From: Candidatus Acetothermia bacterium
Lineage (GTDB): Bacteria; Bipolaricaulota; Bipolaricaulia; UBA7950
Assembly: GCA_022684035.1 (NCBI GenBank)
Contig: JAJHSB010000042.1
Coordinates: 1 to 38,798, forward strand
Reading direction: 5' to 3'
DNA: 38,798 bases
The notes under the pieces are model-generated. The model was not told the origin of the DNA. It saw only the letters and a program-made list of their open reading frames with translations, and ran no database searches. Below, piece after piece: positions 1-7,489 of this stretch (within the stretch, counting starts at the first letter, position 1; every line of letters starts with the position of its first letter). Both the position numbers and the translations under genes were made by a program.

Positions 1-140
1 ATAATTTAAAGCGACTTCACTCGGCGCTTGGCTATCGCTCGCCAAATGAATTTGAGGAGGTACTACTTAATCAGGAGAATAACAAGAGTCCCCGCCAGAC
101 TCTCCTAACCCTACCTGTCCAATCATGGGGGTGCAGTCCA
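1..140 (+). mobile_element. IS3-family insertion sequence, right end (partial)
   Basis: The frame starting at base 3 reads as the extreme C-terminus of an IS3-type DDE integrase (OrfB), with the family hallmark RLHSALGYRSPNEFEE. It continues through QTLLTLPVQSWGCSPN, a common ending for this group, into the terminal repeat without a stop; the frame closes at 204-206, outside the element. The last ~25 bases, read on the minus strand, begin TGGACTGCACCCCCATGATT, a typical TG...CA-type IS3 terminus, which places the element's end at base 140. The rest lies outside the window. Family assignment rests on motif recognition. Confidence 0.8.
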
Positions 141-492
141 AATAGAGGCAAAAGTAGCTTTTGGATATGGAGAGAAAGAGTCTCGAACTTATTCTGGTTG
201 GAATAGCGTTATTTGGAGAGATACAGGCTGTTTTGTAACTCGCGTAGATAGACCTTGTGTTAAAAGGCTTTATTTTGGTTTTGAGGAACATAGGATTGAG
301 GCAAGCAATTTAAACCTGAGGTCTCTTATTGGGAAAGGCGCAATAAGGTTTGAGGTTTTCCTTCAAGGGACAGAGGAAAGGTTGGCATCCTTTGAGGTAG
401 AGGTTTTGGACTTTAGATTTTGTGTAGACGATCTTAGTTTGCTTGAAAGGCAAAGGAGATATAGAGAACGGGCCTTGGAGGGGGAGCGCTGA
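141..492 (+). pseudogene. 3' remnant of an unidentified gene interrupted by the IS3-type element
   Basis: Directly after the IS end an open frame runs for about 117 codons to a TGA at 490-492 without a plausible start codon, so the ORF track missed it. The reading begins IEAKVAFGYGEKESRTYSGW and ends RRYRERALEGER. Its amino-acid make-up looks like real protein: alternating hydrophobic and charged residues, probable beta strands in the middle and a charged helical tail. I do not recognise the family. The simplest reading is that the IS inserted into this gene and the 5' part lies beyond the element, outside the window. Confidence 0.5.
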
Positions 493-501
493 CTTGGTGT
501 A

Positions 502-609
502 TCAACCACGCTTGAACGATACCGGAATAAGTGGTTGAGCCACATAGGTGAAACCCAGAAGAAGAATGGCCAGTAGTGATGCGATTGCAAGTTTGACAGT
601 CGTCGTCAT
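502..609 (-). CDS. Small single-pass membrane peptide, 35 aa (hypothetical)
   Basis: This minus-strand ORF is too short for the supplied track. It has an ATG at 609-607 preceded by a purine-rich GGGGGTGA Shine-Dalgarno-like sequence at good spacing. The peptide opens MTTTVKLAIASLLAILLLGF, one hydrophobic stretch of about 16 residues suited to a membrane anchor or uncleaved signal, and ends in a short basic tail. It is convergent with the IS-interrupted remnant, whose stop lies ten bases away. No homologue is recognised. Support is the ribosome-binding site and the hydrophobic segment only. Confidence 0.35.
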   Translation of the reverse strand: MTTTVKLAIASLLAILLLGFTYVAQPLIPVSFKRG

Positions 610-737
610 TCTTATTCACCCCCTTCAAGTTGAGTGGTATACAGATGATAACACTCTGGGCATAACTTGGCAATGACCTCTTAATACCTGCGACTAAGTT
701 CACAAAAGCTTGGCTACTTCTGGGAAAGATGTTATGG

Positions 738-754
738 TATAATAAAGCTGAGGT
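738..754 (+). promoter_or_regulatory. -10 box and ribosome-binding site of the QueG-like gene
   Basis: A perfect TATAAT lies at 738-743, and a GAGGT ribosome-binding sequence at 750-754 is 7 bases from the ATG at 762. A convincing -35 at normal spacing was not found. The leader would be very short. Confidence 0.45.
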
Positions 755-761
755 CTGAATC

Positions 762-1535
762 ATGAAAGAATCCATCCGCGAAGAGATAACGGACTTCGTC
801 CTGAGCTATCATGATCAGCACTCCACAGTGACTGTGTGGGGTTCTCCGATAGTTGGTTTTGCATCAGCGTCAGACTCCATGTTCAACACATTGAAATCGG
901 CTGTTAGTGAGAGTCATGCAATGCCGGCCGAATTGCTGCATAATGCACAAACAGTCGTTGCGTTTTTCCTGCCGTTTACAGAGGAAACCGCAAGAACCAA
1001 CATAGCAGGGGAAACAAGTTCATGGGAATGGGCGAGAGCATACGTTGAGACAAATAAGCTTATACACGACTTGAGCTTACACATGCAGGCCTTCTTAAGC
1101 GCTCACCACCATCAGTCAGCAATAACTCCCGCGACACACAACTACGACACAGACAAACTGATCAGTGATTGGTCACATCGCCACATTGCTTTTACAACTG
1201 GTATTGGGCGGCTTGGCCTCAACAATATGCTTATTACGGAACAGGGATGTTGCGGAAGAGTCGGGAGTTTTGTTACCAGTGCCAGGGTAGAACCGGATCC
1301 GCAACGCCAGCAGGAGGCATGCTTGTATCGATACAATGGTGAGTGCATGAAATGCGTTGAAAGGTGTGTGAACAACGCTCTCTCGAAGGATAAGTTTGAC
1401 AGGCATAAATGCCATGAGATGTGCCTTCAGAACGGGAAGCTGTTTCTATCTTTGGGAAAAACGGATGTTTGTGGTAAATGCCTGGTGGGAATTCCTTGTT
1501 CACACATTGATCCTGTGCAGAAAATGAACGCCTAA
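762..1535 (+). CDS. Epoxyqueuosine reductase (QueG)-like iron-sulfur protein
   Basis: A 257-aa cytosolic protein of the QueG-like family found in anaerobes, shorter than canonical QueG (about 350-380 aa). The C-terminal third carries the cysteines expected for [4Fe-4S] binding: CLYRYNGECMKCVERC near residues 187-202, then CHEMC and CGKCLVGIPC near residues 217-246. The central FTTGIGRLGLNNMLIT resembles the conserved QueG segment before the cluster domain. The N-terminal domain is diverged, so the substrate is uncertain; many proteins of this type are not proven queuosine enzymes. The gene has its own -10 box and RBS. Its last alanine codon and the TAA stop lie inside a copy of a dispersed repeat (CCTAACCCGG), so the natural C-terminus may have been altered. 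Family confidence is good, function moderate. Confidence 0.75.
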   Translation: MKESIREEITDFVLSYHDQHSTVTVWGSPIVGFASASDSMFNTLKSAVSESHAMPAELLHNAQTVVAFFLPFTEETARTNIAGETSSWEWARAYVETNKLIHDLSLHMQAFLSAHHHQSAITPATHNYDTDKLISDWSHRHIAFTTGIGRLGLNNMLITEQGCCGRVGSFVTSARVEPDPQRQQEACLYRYNGECMKCVERCVNNALSKDKFDRHKCHEMCLQNGKLFLSLGKTDVCGKCLVGIPCSHIDPVQKMNA

Positions 1536-1566
1536 CCCGGACAAGCCGGAAATCCCAATGACCAAA
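1531..1566. repeat. Dispersed repeat family A, left-end fragment
   Basis: These 36 bases, starting CCTAACCCGGACAAGCCGG, are identical to the left ends of the longer copies at 8927 and 13736. The match stops at the AAA of 'ACCAAA', after which the sequence is unrelated, so this is a truncated copy. It provides the stop codon of the preceding gene. Confidence 0.8.
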
Positions 1567-1838
1567 CTTCTAGGAGCAATTTCTCAAAAAGTCTGGCCTT
1601 CCGCTTCCTCCAATACCCTTGTCAGGCCGCAAATAAATCGAGGGCTGATACCCACTAAACCCTCTCCACCGCTATCTGTTCTCCATCCTTGATTTTCCTA
1701 AACAGTTTTGGGTCATCAACTAGTCTTCAAAAGATGGCTACCGGACTTGCTGCTCGAATTTCTGCCCCCCACTTATGGGGGTAGGACTCATTATTCTCTC
1801 CAAATCCGGGGGTGACTTTCTTGATAATGGGTGAAGAA
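1567..1838. other. Non-coding stretch, possible decayed coding sequence
   Basis: No intact gene is seen. On the minus strand short stretches such as DDPKLFRKIKDGEQIAVERV and, in another frame, GISPRF look like coding remnants, broken by stops and frame changes. They weakly recall PrkA/MoxR-type ATPases, but this is not enough to assign. Confidence 0.25.
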
Positions 1839-2678
1839 TCAGAAACATAATCTCATCTTGCCATCAAGCCCTTGCTTTCTGGCCAAGCGATTGACTGTGG
1901 ATACGATCTGCTGTGAGTATTCCCTCCTGACACGCTCGTCAAAGAGAATCTTGCGATATTCTTGTGTAAGGTGAGGAAAGTGCTCCTGGAGGAGGTTCTT
2001 CACTGACGGCCAGACGCCAAAGCGCGGGTTAAGCCGATCAACGTAGAAGTAATCAACACCGGCGTCCTTGAATGCCTTTAGCAGCGGCACTAAGCTTCCC
2101 TCGATCTCTGATAGATAGGGCAATAAAGGTCCGAGAAAGGCATAGGTTCTCACTCCCCTCCTCCTGGCCTCTTCCAGGAGAGCCAATCGCTTGATGGGAG
2201 AGGCGCTCCTGGGTTCGATGAGCCGATGCAAGTTCTCGTCAAGACCGGTGATTGTAACCCCAAAGTCCACACTGGCCTTTGAGCTGAGCAGATCGAGATC
2301 ACGCCCTGCCAGTGTGCTCCTGGTGAGAATAGTTAGCCGATAGCCGTAGTGGAGCAGTATTTCCAGGCACTGTCTAGTCAACTGGTAGCTAGCTTCCACG
2401 GGCTGCCAGCCATCGCACACTGAGCTTATAAATACCGTCCCTAACCGCTTTCGCCTGACCTCGCGTGCCAGAACCTGGGGCGCGTTTACCTTGACGTCAA
2501 CGAAGTTGCCCCAGGGGTCACCGGGGTGGGAAAACCTGGTAGCGAATCTCGCATAGCAATACCGACACCCATGCTCACATCCAGCGTAGCAGTTGACAGT
2601 ATAGTCAGCCAGGGCTGATTTGTTCAGGACCGACTTGCACTCCACCTCAGCTATTCGGCAATCTTCCAATGCGGTCAT
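1839..2678 (-). CDS. SPL-family radical SAM protein
   Basis: A 279-aa radical S-adenosylmethionine protein of the spore-photoproduct-lyase/'DNA repair photolyase'-like group (COG1533 type). Near residues 35-45 it has YAGCEHGCRYCYARF, the CxxxCxxC signature that ligates the catalytic [4Fe-4S] cluster, in the CxxxCxYCYAR form typical of this family. The following VKVNAP and FISSVCDGWQPVE segments are also family-typical. Members are usually uncharacterised; some act on nucleic acid, but the substrate cannot be inferred here. The start is the ATG at 2678, with only a weak upstream ribosome-binding sequence. It reads away from the dinB pseudogene, about 150 bases upstream, with no sign of a shared operon. 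Confidence 0.85.
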   Translation of the reverse strand: MTALEDCRIAEVECKSVLNKSALADYTVNCYAGCEHGCRYCYARFATRFSHPGDPWGNFVDVKVNAPQVLAREVRRKRLGTVFISSVCDGWQPVEASYQLTRQCLEILLHYGYRLTILTRSTLAGRDLDLLSSKASVDFGVTITGLDENLHRLIEPRSASPIKRLALLEEARRRGVRTYAFLGPLLPYLSEIEGSLVPLLKAFKDAGVDYFYVDRLNPRFGVWPSVKNLLQEHFPHLTQEYRKILFDERVRREYSQQIVSTVNRLARKQGLDGKMRLCF

Positions 2679-2829
2679 TGTACACCCTGCGTCTCAAATC
2701 ATAGTTCAATGAGGACTTACTGTCAATCTCGCGGGCACTGGTGCGGCTGGACTTCGAGGTTTTCATCCCGTGGCAAGCCATAGAACTCTTGTCTCAAGCG
2801 CTGTAAGGAGATGAGTGCTCTCTAGACTG

Positions 2830-4060
2830 CTACCTCGATAAACTTGGTGTCTGTAAGGTGTAGCCTTCCTCACTTGTGGGGAAGATTTCTTCAAGTCGCA
2901 GGGTTCTACCGGTTTGTATCGCAGTAAAGCCATATTTGTCGCGGATGCGGTCAATGGCCGTATTTAGTTGCTCTATCCTTTGGGCTGATGAGTCGAACAG
3001 GTCAAGCTGCCTGGCCGGCTCAATCAAGTTTGATACCCCAATGCCAATGAGGCGAACCGGTTGCTTTTCCCGAGCTAGGGCTTTGTCCAATAGCTCTAGT
3101 CCGGTGTCAAAGATGGTCTGATCGGTATTGCTTGCTTGCTTTAAGGTGCGGCTACGGGTAATAGTGGTGAAATCAGCGTACCTCAGCTTCAAGGTTACGC
3201 ACCTGGTGTGCTTGCCCCCCCCCCCCGGCGCAGCTCGGCACCGACCCGTTCACTCAGATAACGGAGCGTTGCCTCGAGTAACGAGCGGTCCCAAGTATCT
3301 CTCCCGAAGGTAGTTTCTCGGCTGATGGACTTGGCAGCACCAGGAGGCTCTCTCTACTTGTCTATTATCAATGCCATTAGCATAGCGATGTAGAAGCTCA
3401 CCGGAGGCACCAAAACGGCTTTTAAGGGCGTTTAGCGGCATAAGAGATAGTTTAAGCGATAGTATCGATGCCCAAACCGCTTAATATTTTTTCTGTTTTC
3501 TTGCCCACTCCTGGTAGTTTAGTAACAGGTAATGGTGCCAGAAACGAGCGCTCTTCTCCGGGAGTTATTTCCAGTAACCCGTCTGGCTTGGATAACTCAG
3601 CGGCAATCTTGGCTACCACCTTACAGCTAGCGATGCCCACCGAGGAACAAAGCTCTAGTTCATCTTTTATGCGCTGCTTTATCATTACCGCCATCTGCCA
3701 AATTGAGCCATAGATAGATTCAAAGCCAGTTGCATCCAGATAGACTTCATCCAGCCCCACCGGTTCCAGAGAGGGCGAAAAATCAGCCAGGATAGCCATA
3801 AACCTTTGTGAAGCATCACGGTATTTGGGGAAGCTACCCTCGATGAAGGTAGCTTGCGGGCAGAGACGGCTGGCAGTGGCAAGTGGCATACCCGCACGTA
3901 AACCGAAAGCCCGGGCTTCATATGAGGCGCAAGCAACTACCCCCCGTTTGTCAGAGCTACCACCAACTACTACTGGTTTGCCCTGGAGCTCAGGATTCAG
4001 CGCTTGCTATACCGAGACAAAGAAGGCATCAAGGTCTACGTGCATAATAGTTCGTGCCAT
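2830..4060 (-). pseudogene. dinB: DNA polymerase IV (Y-family), multiply disrupted
   Basis: Joining three minus-strand frames gives a nearly full-length (~410-codon) Pol IV. The N-terminus reads MARTIMHVDLDAFFVSV, then an amber TAG at 4009-4007 where EQ is expected, then QALNPELQGKPVVVGG. The first frame continues through EPVGLDEVYLDATG (catalytic acidic residues), SVGIASCKVVAKIAAELSKP and LPGVGKKTEKIL. A frameshift near 3441-3452 moves to SRFGASGELLHRYANGIDNR; another near 3340 moves to AAKSISRETTFGRDTWDR. A run of 12 G (3215-3226 on the plus strand as C) makes a third shift before RCVTLKLRYADFT and the little-finger end. One nonsense plus about three frameshifts argue for a dead gene, although the homopolymer shift alone could be a sequencing error. 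It has a GGTGGTGAG sequence before the ATG. Confidence 0.9.
3215..3226. repeat. Mononucleotide tract, 12 x C (G on coding strand)
   Basis: A 12-base C run lies inside the dinB pseudogene and puts the two flanking coding parts out of frame by one base; 10 or 13 would restore the frame. Such tracts slip in replication and are also error-prone in sequencing. Confidence 0.9.
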
Positions 4061-4190
4061 TACTCACCACCATCAATATTACCCAAGAGGCGACCATCTT
4101 TTCACCTTCACGGCATTCCATCATCCTTTCCCCCTTCTCCCCTTTGATGCTTCTGTGGAATCCCGTAATACGATGGAGAAGACCCTTCTT

Positions 4191-4967
4191 TCATTTACCG
4201 ATTATGCCCCAAAGGCGGCATACTTCGGAGACAAATTCCAGAGAGAATCCCGTCAATCGTTGGAGCTCTTCTTCAGTTAGTGATCTCCTTTCCCACTCTT
4301 CCCATAGTTCAAGGGTCTGTGAGATTATCTGACATAATGGGCTTTCGTGCATATAAACCTCATGGAAGGCCATAACAGCCTTCCTCTTGCCGCTCACATA
4401 CCTACCTTTACCACAGAGTGCGATGCAAGCTGTTCTGAAGATGCTTGAGAAGATCCCATAGGAGAGTCGCTCCCTGTTTTGTTCATCGACTGATAGCTCA
4501 CGTTCGGTCACAAAGGCGCACACTTCCTTCAAGGCTCGCTCAGCTAAGGCTCTCTCTTCTTCCCTGGTGGGCTTTGGGATGAGCGACTTGATGTCACGGC
4601 CGTAGAGGAGCTTCCCTGTATTTATGAAATTCTCATACTCAAAACCTGCAGCGAGGAAAGAGTTACCCGCTTGGCTCTCTGAAACCGTGGTGAGACTGAT
4701 CCCGATAGGTTCTCGGTGCACTTCTAATAAGTCCTTGAGCCTCTCGGTGGCTATCTTTCTCGCCGCTTCTTTGAGTTCCTCCCCTATCTCCTCTTTCTTT
4801 CCGCTGGTAACCACGTAAATATCAATGTCGCTCCTGCCGGGGCTAAAATCTCCCCTTGCAACACTGCCTCCAAGGTAAATGGCTATGATATCGCCTTTAT
4901 GTTGGGATCTTTTGCAAACCACTATCAGTTCCTCAATGGATTTCCAATAATCCCTTTCAGACACCAT
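4191..4967 (-). CDS. Nucleotidyltransferase-domain protein (aminoglycoside adenylyltransferase-like)
   Basis: A 258-aa protein with an N-terminal Pol-beta-type nucleotidyltransferase domain. The signature is GGSVARGDFSPGRSDIDIYV near residues 33-52: the GS motif followed by DxD metal ligands, as in ANT/KNT and MNT enzymes. The C-terminal half is helical (roughly residues 130-255), as in kanamycin- or streptomycin-adenylyltransferases, and may serve as the substrate-binding domain. Whether it modifies an antibiotic, another small molecule or a protein cannot be told. It is the last gene of a minus-strand cluster (MFS, PK-C-like, nucleotidyltransferase), 33 bases after the preceding stop, with purine-rich GGAAGAAA just before the ATG. 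A stand-alone MNT toxin-antitoxin role is less likely because no HEPN partner is adjacent. Confidence 0.8.
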   Translation of the reverse strand: MVSERDYWKSIEELIVVCKRSQHKGDIIAIYLGGSVARGDFSPGRSDIDIYVVTSGKKEEIGEELKEAARKIATERLKDLLEVHREPIGISLTTVSESQAGNSFLAAGFEYENFINTGKLLYGRDIKSLIPKPTREEERALAERALKEVCAFVTERELSVDEQNRERLSYGIFSSIFRTACIALCGKGRYVSGKRKAVMAFHEVYMHESPLCQIISQTLELWEEWERRSLTEEELQRLTGFSLEFVSEVCRLWGIIGK

Positions 4968-5000
4968 TTTCTTCCTTCTTCCCTTCCTGTTAGGTTTCAG

Positions 5001-5696
5001 CTATTCGATCTTGATAGGCTCGTAATAATGATCGAGGTCGCCCTTCCAGTCCGCCTGCTCATACTCAGGCAAGCTCCTTCCCGTGTGAAGTGGCTTGGCA
5101 ATTAGCTCCAGCACCTCAAAGTTGGTGAAGATGTTCCCGCTGTAGCTTGTCCTCACAACCAAAGCGGTGTCCAGACCTTTGTAAGTTCCTGCCAGTGTGA
5201 TTACCTCCTCGCCCTCTTCCAGGACTCCGGCATCGGTAGCCATCAGGGCCGTCTCGATAGCGATCTTCGTCCCTGGACTGAAGAGCTCCAGTGTCTTGTC
5301 CACAAAAGTGGCCGGGACAGGACCATCCCAGCGGAGCGCGCGTCCTACGCCCGCGAATGGCCTTGTCCCCTGCACTATGAGGGCTCCTTGCTCCTCCAGG
5401 TAGCGTTTGACGTGGGCATATTCCAATCGACCAAGCCCGATAGAGATGTTTCCTTTAGGTCCCCACGTGCTTTCAGGATAGTGTGTCACAACGATCAGCT
5501 TGATGTCGGTACCCTTGAAGATGTTGAGTGCCTTGAGAGCGCTCCTTCCGGTCTCCGAGGCCACGACCATCTTCTTGATGTTCAGATCACGGGCCCGATC
5601 GCAGGCCAGCTCCAGGGCCTTTTGCGTGTTGACCTCGCCACGATACTGGAAGTAAAAGGTCGGTTTGGTGAAGCCCAATTCCTTAGTTTGTGCCAT
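5001..5696 (-). CDS. Stand-alone pyruvate kinase C-terminal-domain-like protein
   Basis: A 231-aa soluble protein resembling the alpha/beta (PK_C) domain of pyruvate kinase without a catalytic barrel. Recognisable parts are the internal helix-strand pattern LNIKKMVVASETGRSALKAL near the N-terminus and IKLIVVTHYPESTWGPKG. In pyruvate kinase this domain binds allosteric effectors; the function of the free version is unknown. The track starts 13 codons earlier, but AAGGAGGTGA lies 5' of the internal ATG at 5696, which I take as the true start (MAQTKELGF). That ATG is one base after the MFS stop codon, and the ribosome-binding site lies within the MFS 3' end, so the two are probably translationally coupled. 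A full pyruvate kinase gene is at 32.9 kb. Confidence 0.75.
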   Translation of the reverse strand: MAQTKELGFTKPTFYFQYRGEVNTQKALELACDRARDLNIKKMVVASETGRSALKALNIFKGTDIKLIVVTHYPESTWGPKGNISIGLGRLEYAHVKRYLEEQGALIVQGTRPFAGVGRALRWDGPVPATFVDKTLELFSPGTKIAIETALMATDAGVLEEGEEVITLAGTYKGLDTALVVRTSYSGNIFTNFEVLELIAKPLHTGRSLPEYEQADWKGDLDHYYEPIKIE

Positions 5697-5697
5697 G

Positions 5698-6648
5698 TCA
5701 TTCACCTCCTTGTATTTCACCGGCTCTCTTCCCAATCAAGAGTAATACACATATGCCACACGCAAGAGTGAGCATGGCATCGCTTATGAACACGCTGGAG
5801 GGACCGATGGCAATCCACAGCCACCCTCCTAGTAGAGGGCCGACGGCCATTCCGCCCGTCGTGAAGACAACATCCATAAAGGAGAAAACGCGACCCCGAT
5901 AGAGCTCTGGTGTTAGTTCTCCAAGGAGGACTTGATAATTTGGCGCCCATACTCCGCCAACCAAGGCGAGGAAGAAAAACAGTGCTGCCATTAGTTCAAA
6001 CAGACGCACATAGACAAATGCAAAGGTCAGGGCAGCACTGCCTAGCGCCGAAATGACCAGAACTGTCCGGCGACCCAGGCGATCAGAAAACAACCCACCG
6101 AGGATTCCGGCAAGCGCTGAGCCGGCAGCGGCCAACGAAAAAAGAACCCCTATCTGCATGGAGTCAAAACGTAGTATTTCGTTGAAGTATATGATGAAAT
6201 ACTTAACGGATACCCCGTAGCTTAGGCTGCCTAAGGTTCCTATGGCAACGAGAGTGACCAGATTTCTGTCGCGGATGAACACCCTCCATGATGCCACCAT
6301 GTCGGGAAAGAACGACCGAAACAGTGATTTTACTCGCGACACCAAGCCCCTAAGAGAAGCGTTCGATAGGGTGACAATCGGCTTGTCCTCGAGTTCTGCT
6401 CGAGCCCTGTTGAACCTGTCCGCTGCCCATCCTGCTGGAACAGCAAAAACAGTCTCAAGAAGGGTAGCCGAGGTGAAAAAAATTCCAACCCCAAGCATCC
6501 CTATCCCTAATTCCCGCACATAGAGGGGCAAGGCAGTGTCCACCATCCACCCGGCCACCGAGGCAGGGAGGAAACTGACAATGATCCATCGCAGATTCTT
6601 CTCCTGCAGATGAAAGCGTGAACAAATCTTCCTTAGAGCATGCTTCAT
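5698..6648 (-). CDS. Major facilitator superfamily transporter lacking TM3-TM6
   Basis: A 316-aa inner-membrane protein, clearly short for the MFS (about 400). Residues ~18-75 form TM1 and TM2 and end in the motif-A-like GWAADRF. The sequence then jumps directly to a charged loop typical of the centre of an MFS (NRARAELEDKP), followed by TM7-TM12, including the second motif A (GGLFSDRLGRR). About 100-110 residues that should hold TM3-TM6 are missing without breaking the frame. It may be a decayed transporter or a functional half-sized variant; substrate unknown. The ATG lies just after purine-rich GGGGAAGAAGAAGG, about 16 bases from a family-A repeat. It is the first gene of the three-gene minus-strand cluster. 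Confidence 0.8.
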   Translation of the reverse strand: MKHALRKICSRFHLQEKNLRWIIVSFLPASVAGWMVDTALPLYVRELGIGMLGVGIFFTSATLLETVFAVPAGWAADRFNRARAELEDKPIVTLSNASLRGLVSRVKSLFRSFFPDMVASWRVFIRDRNLVTLVAIGTLGSLSYGVSVKYFIIYFNEILRFDSMQIGVLFSLAAAGSALAGILGGLFSDRLGRRTVLVISALGSAALTFAFVYVRLFELMAALFFFLALVGGVWAPNYQVLLGELTPELYRGRVFSFMDVVFTTGGMAVGPLLGGWLWIAIGPSSVFISDAMLTLACGICVLLLIGKRAGEIQGGE

Positions 6649-6663
6649 AGGCCTTCTTCTTCC

Positions 6664-6893
6664 CCTAACCTGGACGAGCCAGAACCAAGCAGAAAACTAC
6701 GTAGTCGGGCTCGTCCCTGAGCCCGACCTCGAGGTCAGGGACGACCTCGAGTACGTATATAGGAGATTAGGAGATTAAGTGATTGAGAGATTTCCCTAAT
6801 CACCTAATATCTTAATATCTTAATATCCTAGTCTGAACGAGCCAAAACCAAAAGGTTTCCCACTTTGCGCAAGACTTTAGAATTTAGATACTA
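6664..6893. repeat. Dispersed repeat family A, diverged copy with a palindromic core
   Basis: The left end CCTAACCTGGACGAGCC and right end TTTGCGCAAGACTTTAGA match the ends of the copies at 8927 and 13736 with some changes. The core is different: a hairpin built from CGTCCCTGA...TCAGGGACG within CTACGTA...TACGTATA flanks, then a second imperfect palindrome of repeated AGGAGATTA / TAATATCTTAATATC words. A second internal left-like motif (GAACGAGCCAAAACC) starts near 6834. It looks like a nested composite of small palindromic elements. The right end supplies the stop codon of the small ORF at 6877-7053. Confidence 0.65.
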
Positions 6894-7053
6894 ACACCCA
6901 CTTCAGGGGGCGGATATAGCATTGCTGGGCCAAAATCGATGGATGTTGCTCGACTTGCCCTTCAGGGAGCGCGGAGGACAGCGAAATCTTCACGCATTCC
7001 AACAGCTTTTGCTTGGACTCAAGCAGATTCTTGACTTCCTCTTCAGTTCTCAT
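6877..7053 (-). CDS. Small hypothetical protein, 58 aa, 3' end inside a repeat
   Basis: A minus-strand ORF too short for the track. It starts at the ATG at 7053, after GAGGTGG with about 8 bases of spacing, and reads MRTEEEVKNLLESKQKLLEC, an amphipathic charged helix, then a Cys-containing tail ending PLKWVLVSKF. The final codons and TAA fall in the right end of the family-A repeat, so the gene may have been cut at KWVL. It overlaps the upstream small ORF by 11 bases. Function unknown. Confidence 0.4.
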   Translation of the reverse strand: MRTEEEVKNLLESKQKLLECVKISLSSALPEGQVEQHPSILAQQCYIRPLKWVLVSKF

Positions 7054-7198
7054 CCACTATACCACCTCGCCAGCCCGCTGTGAAAAGGATCGGCGCAACG
7101 AACCGCTTTGCCGCGCAGGGAATAACGTGCTCTGCCTTTCTTCTCCGGCTCACAACTGCCCAGATAACTTCGACCTTATCACCTGCTCCAAAGGGCAA
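7043..7198 (-). CDS. Possible small ORF, 51 aa, TTG start
   Basis: A minus-strand frame opening after a TAA reads LPFGAGDKVEVIWAVVSRRR and ends at a TGA at 7045-7043, overlapping the next small ORF. It is basic and could encode a small DNA- or RNA-binding protein, but the only start is a TTG and no strong ribosome-binding site is seen. It may be a gene remnant. No family is recognised. Confidence 0.25.
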   Translation of the reverse strand: MPFGAGDKVEVIWAVVSRRRKAEHVIPCAAKRFVAPILFTAGWRGGIVDEN

Positions 7199-7489
7199 TT
7201 CTTTAGCTTACCGTTTCTTCTAGGGCCTGCGCGTCTGATTTATATTATGATTGTACCTTTGAAAGAAATTCTAGTCAACTGAGTTGCATAATCTCAATCT
7301 TAAGTTTATACTATAAGCTGTCCCCTATGCGATGCGTGTGTAACCTTTTTATAGCAGCGCCATAATTTGAACGGAATATTGGGAGTAGTTAGGTTTCGCT
7401 CCGGGTGGAGTTGTGTCTGGTGCTTAGGGAGAAGAAATGATGGTTGCTGGGGGTGATAGCTCCGGAATTGATGAAAGGGAGGGTGAGCC
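7199..7489. other. Intergenic stretch before the flavodoxin gene
   Basis: No gene is seen. AT-rich sequence around 7240-7320 could hold a promoter for the downstream gene, but no convincing pair of boxes was identified. The only clear signal is GGGAGGGTGAG just before the ATG at 7490. Confidence 0.3.

Noticed and set aside
1600-1760. Possible PrkA/MoxR-type kinase remnant on the minus strand
   Set aside because: Only scattered short matches in different frames were seen, too weak to call.
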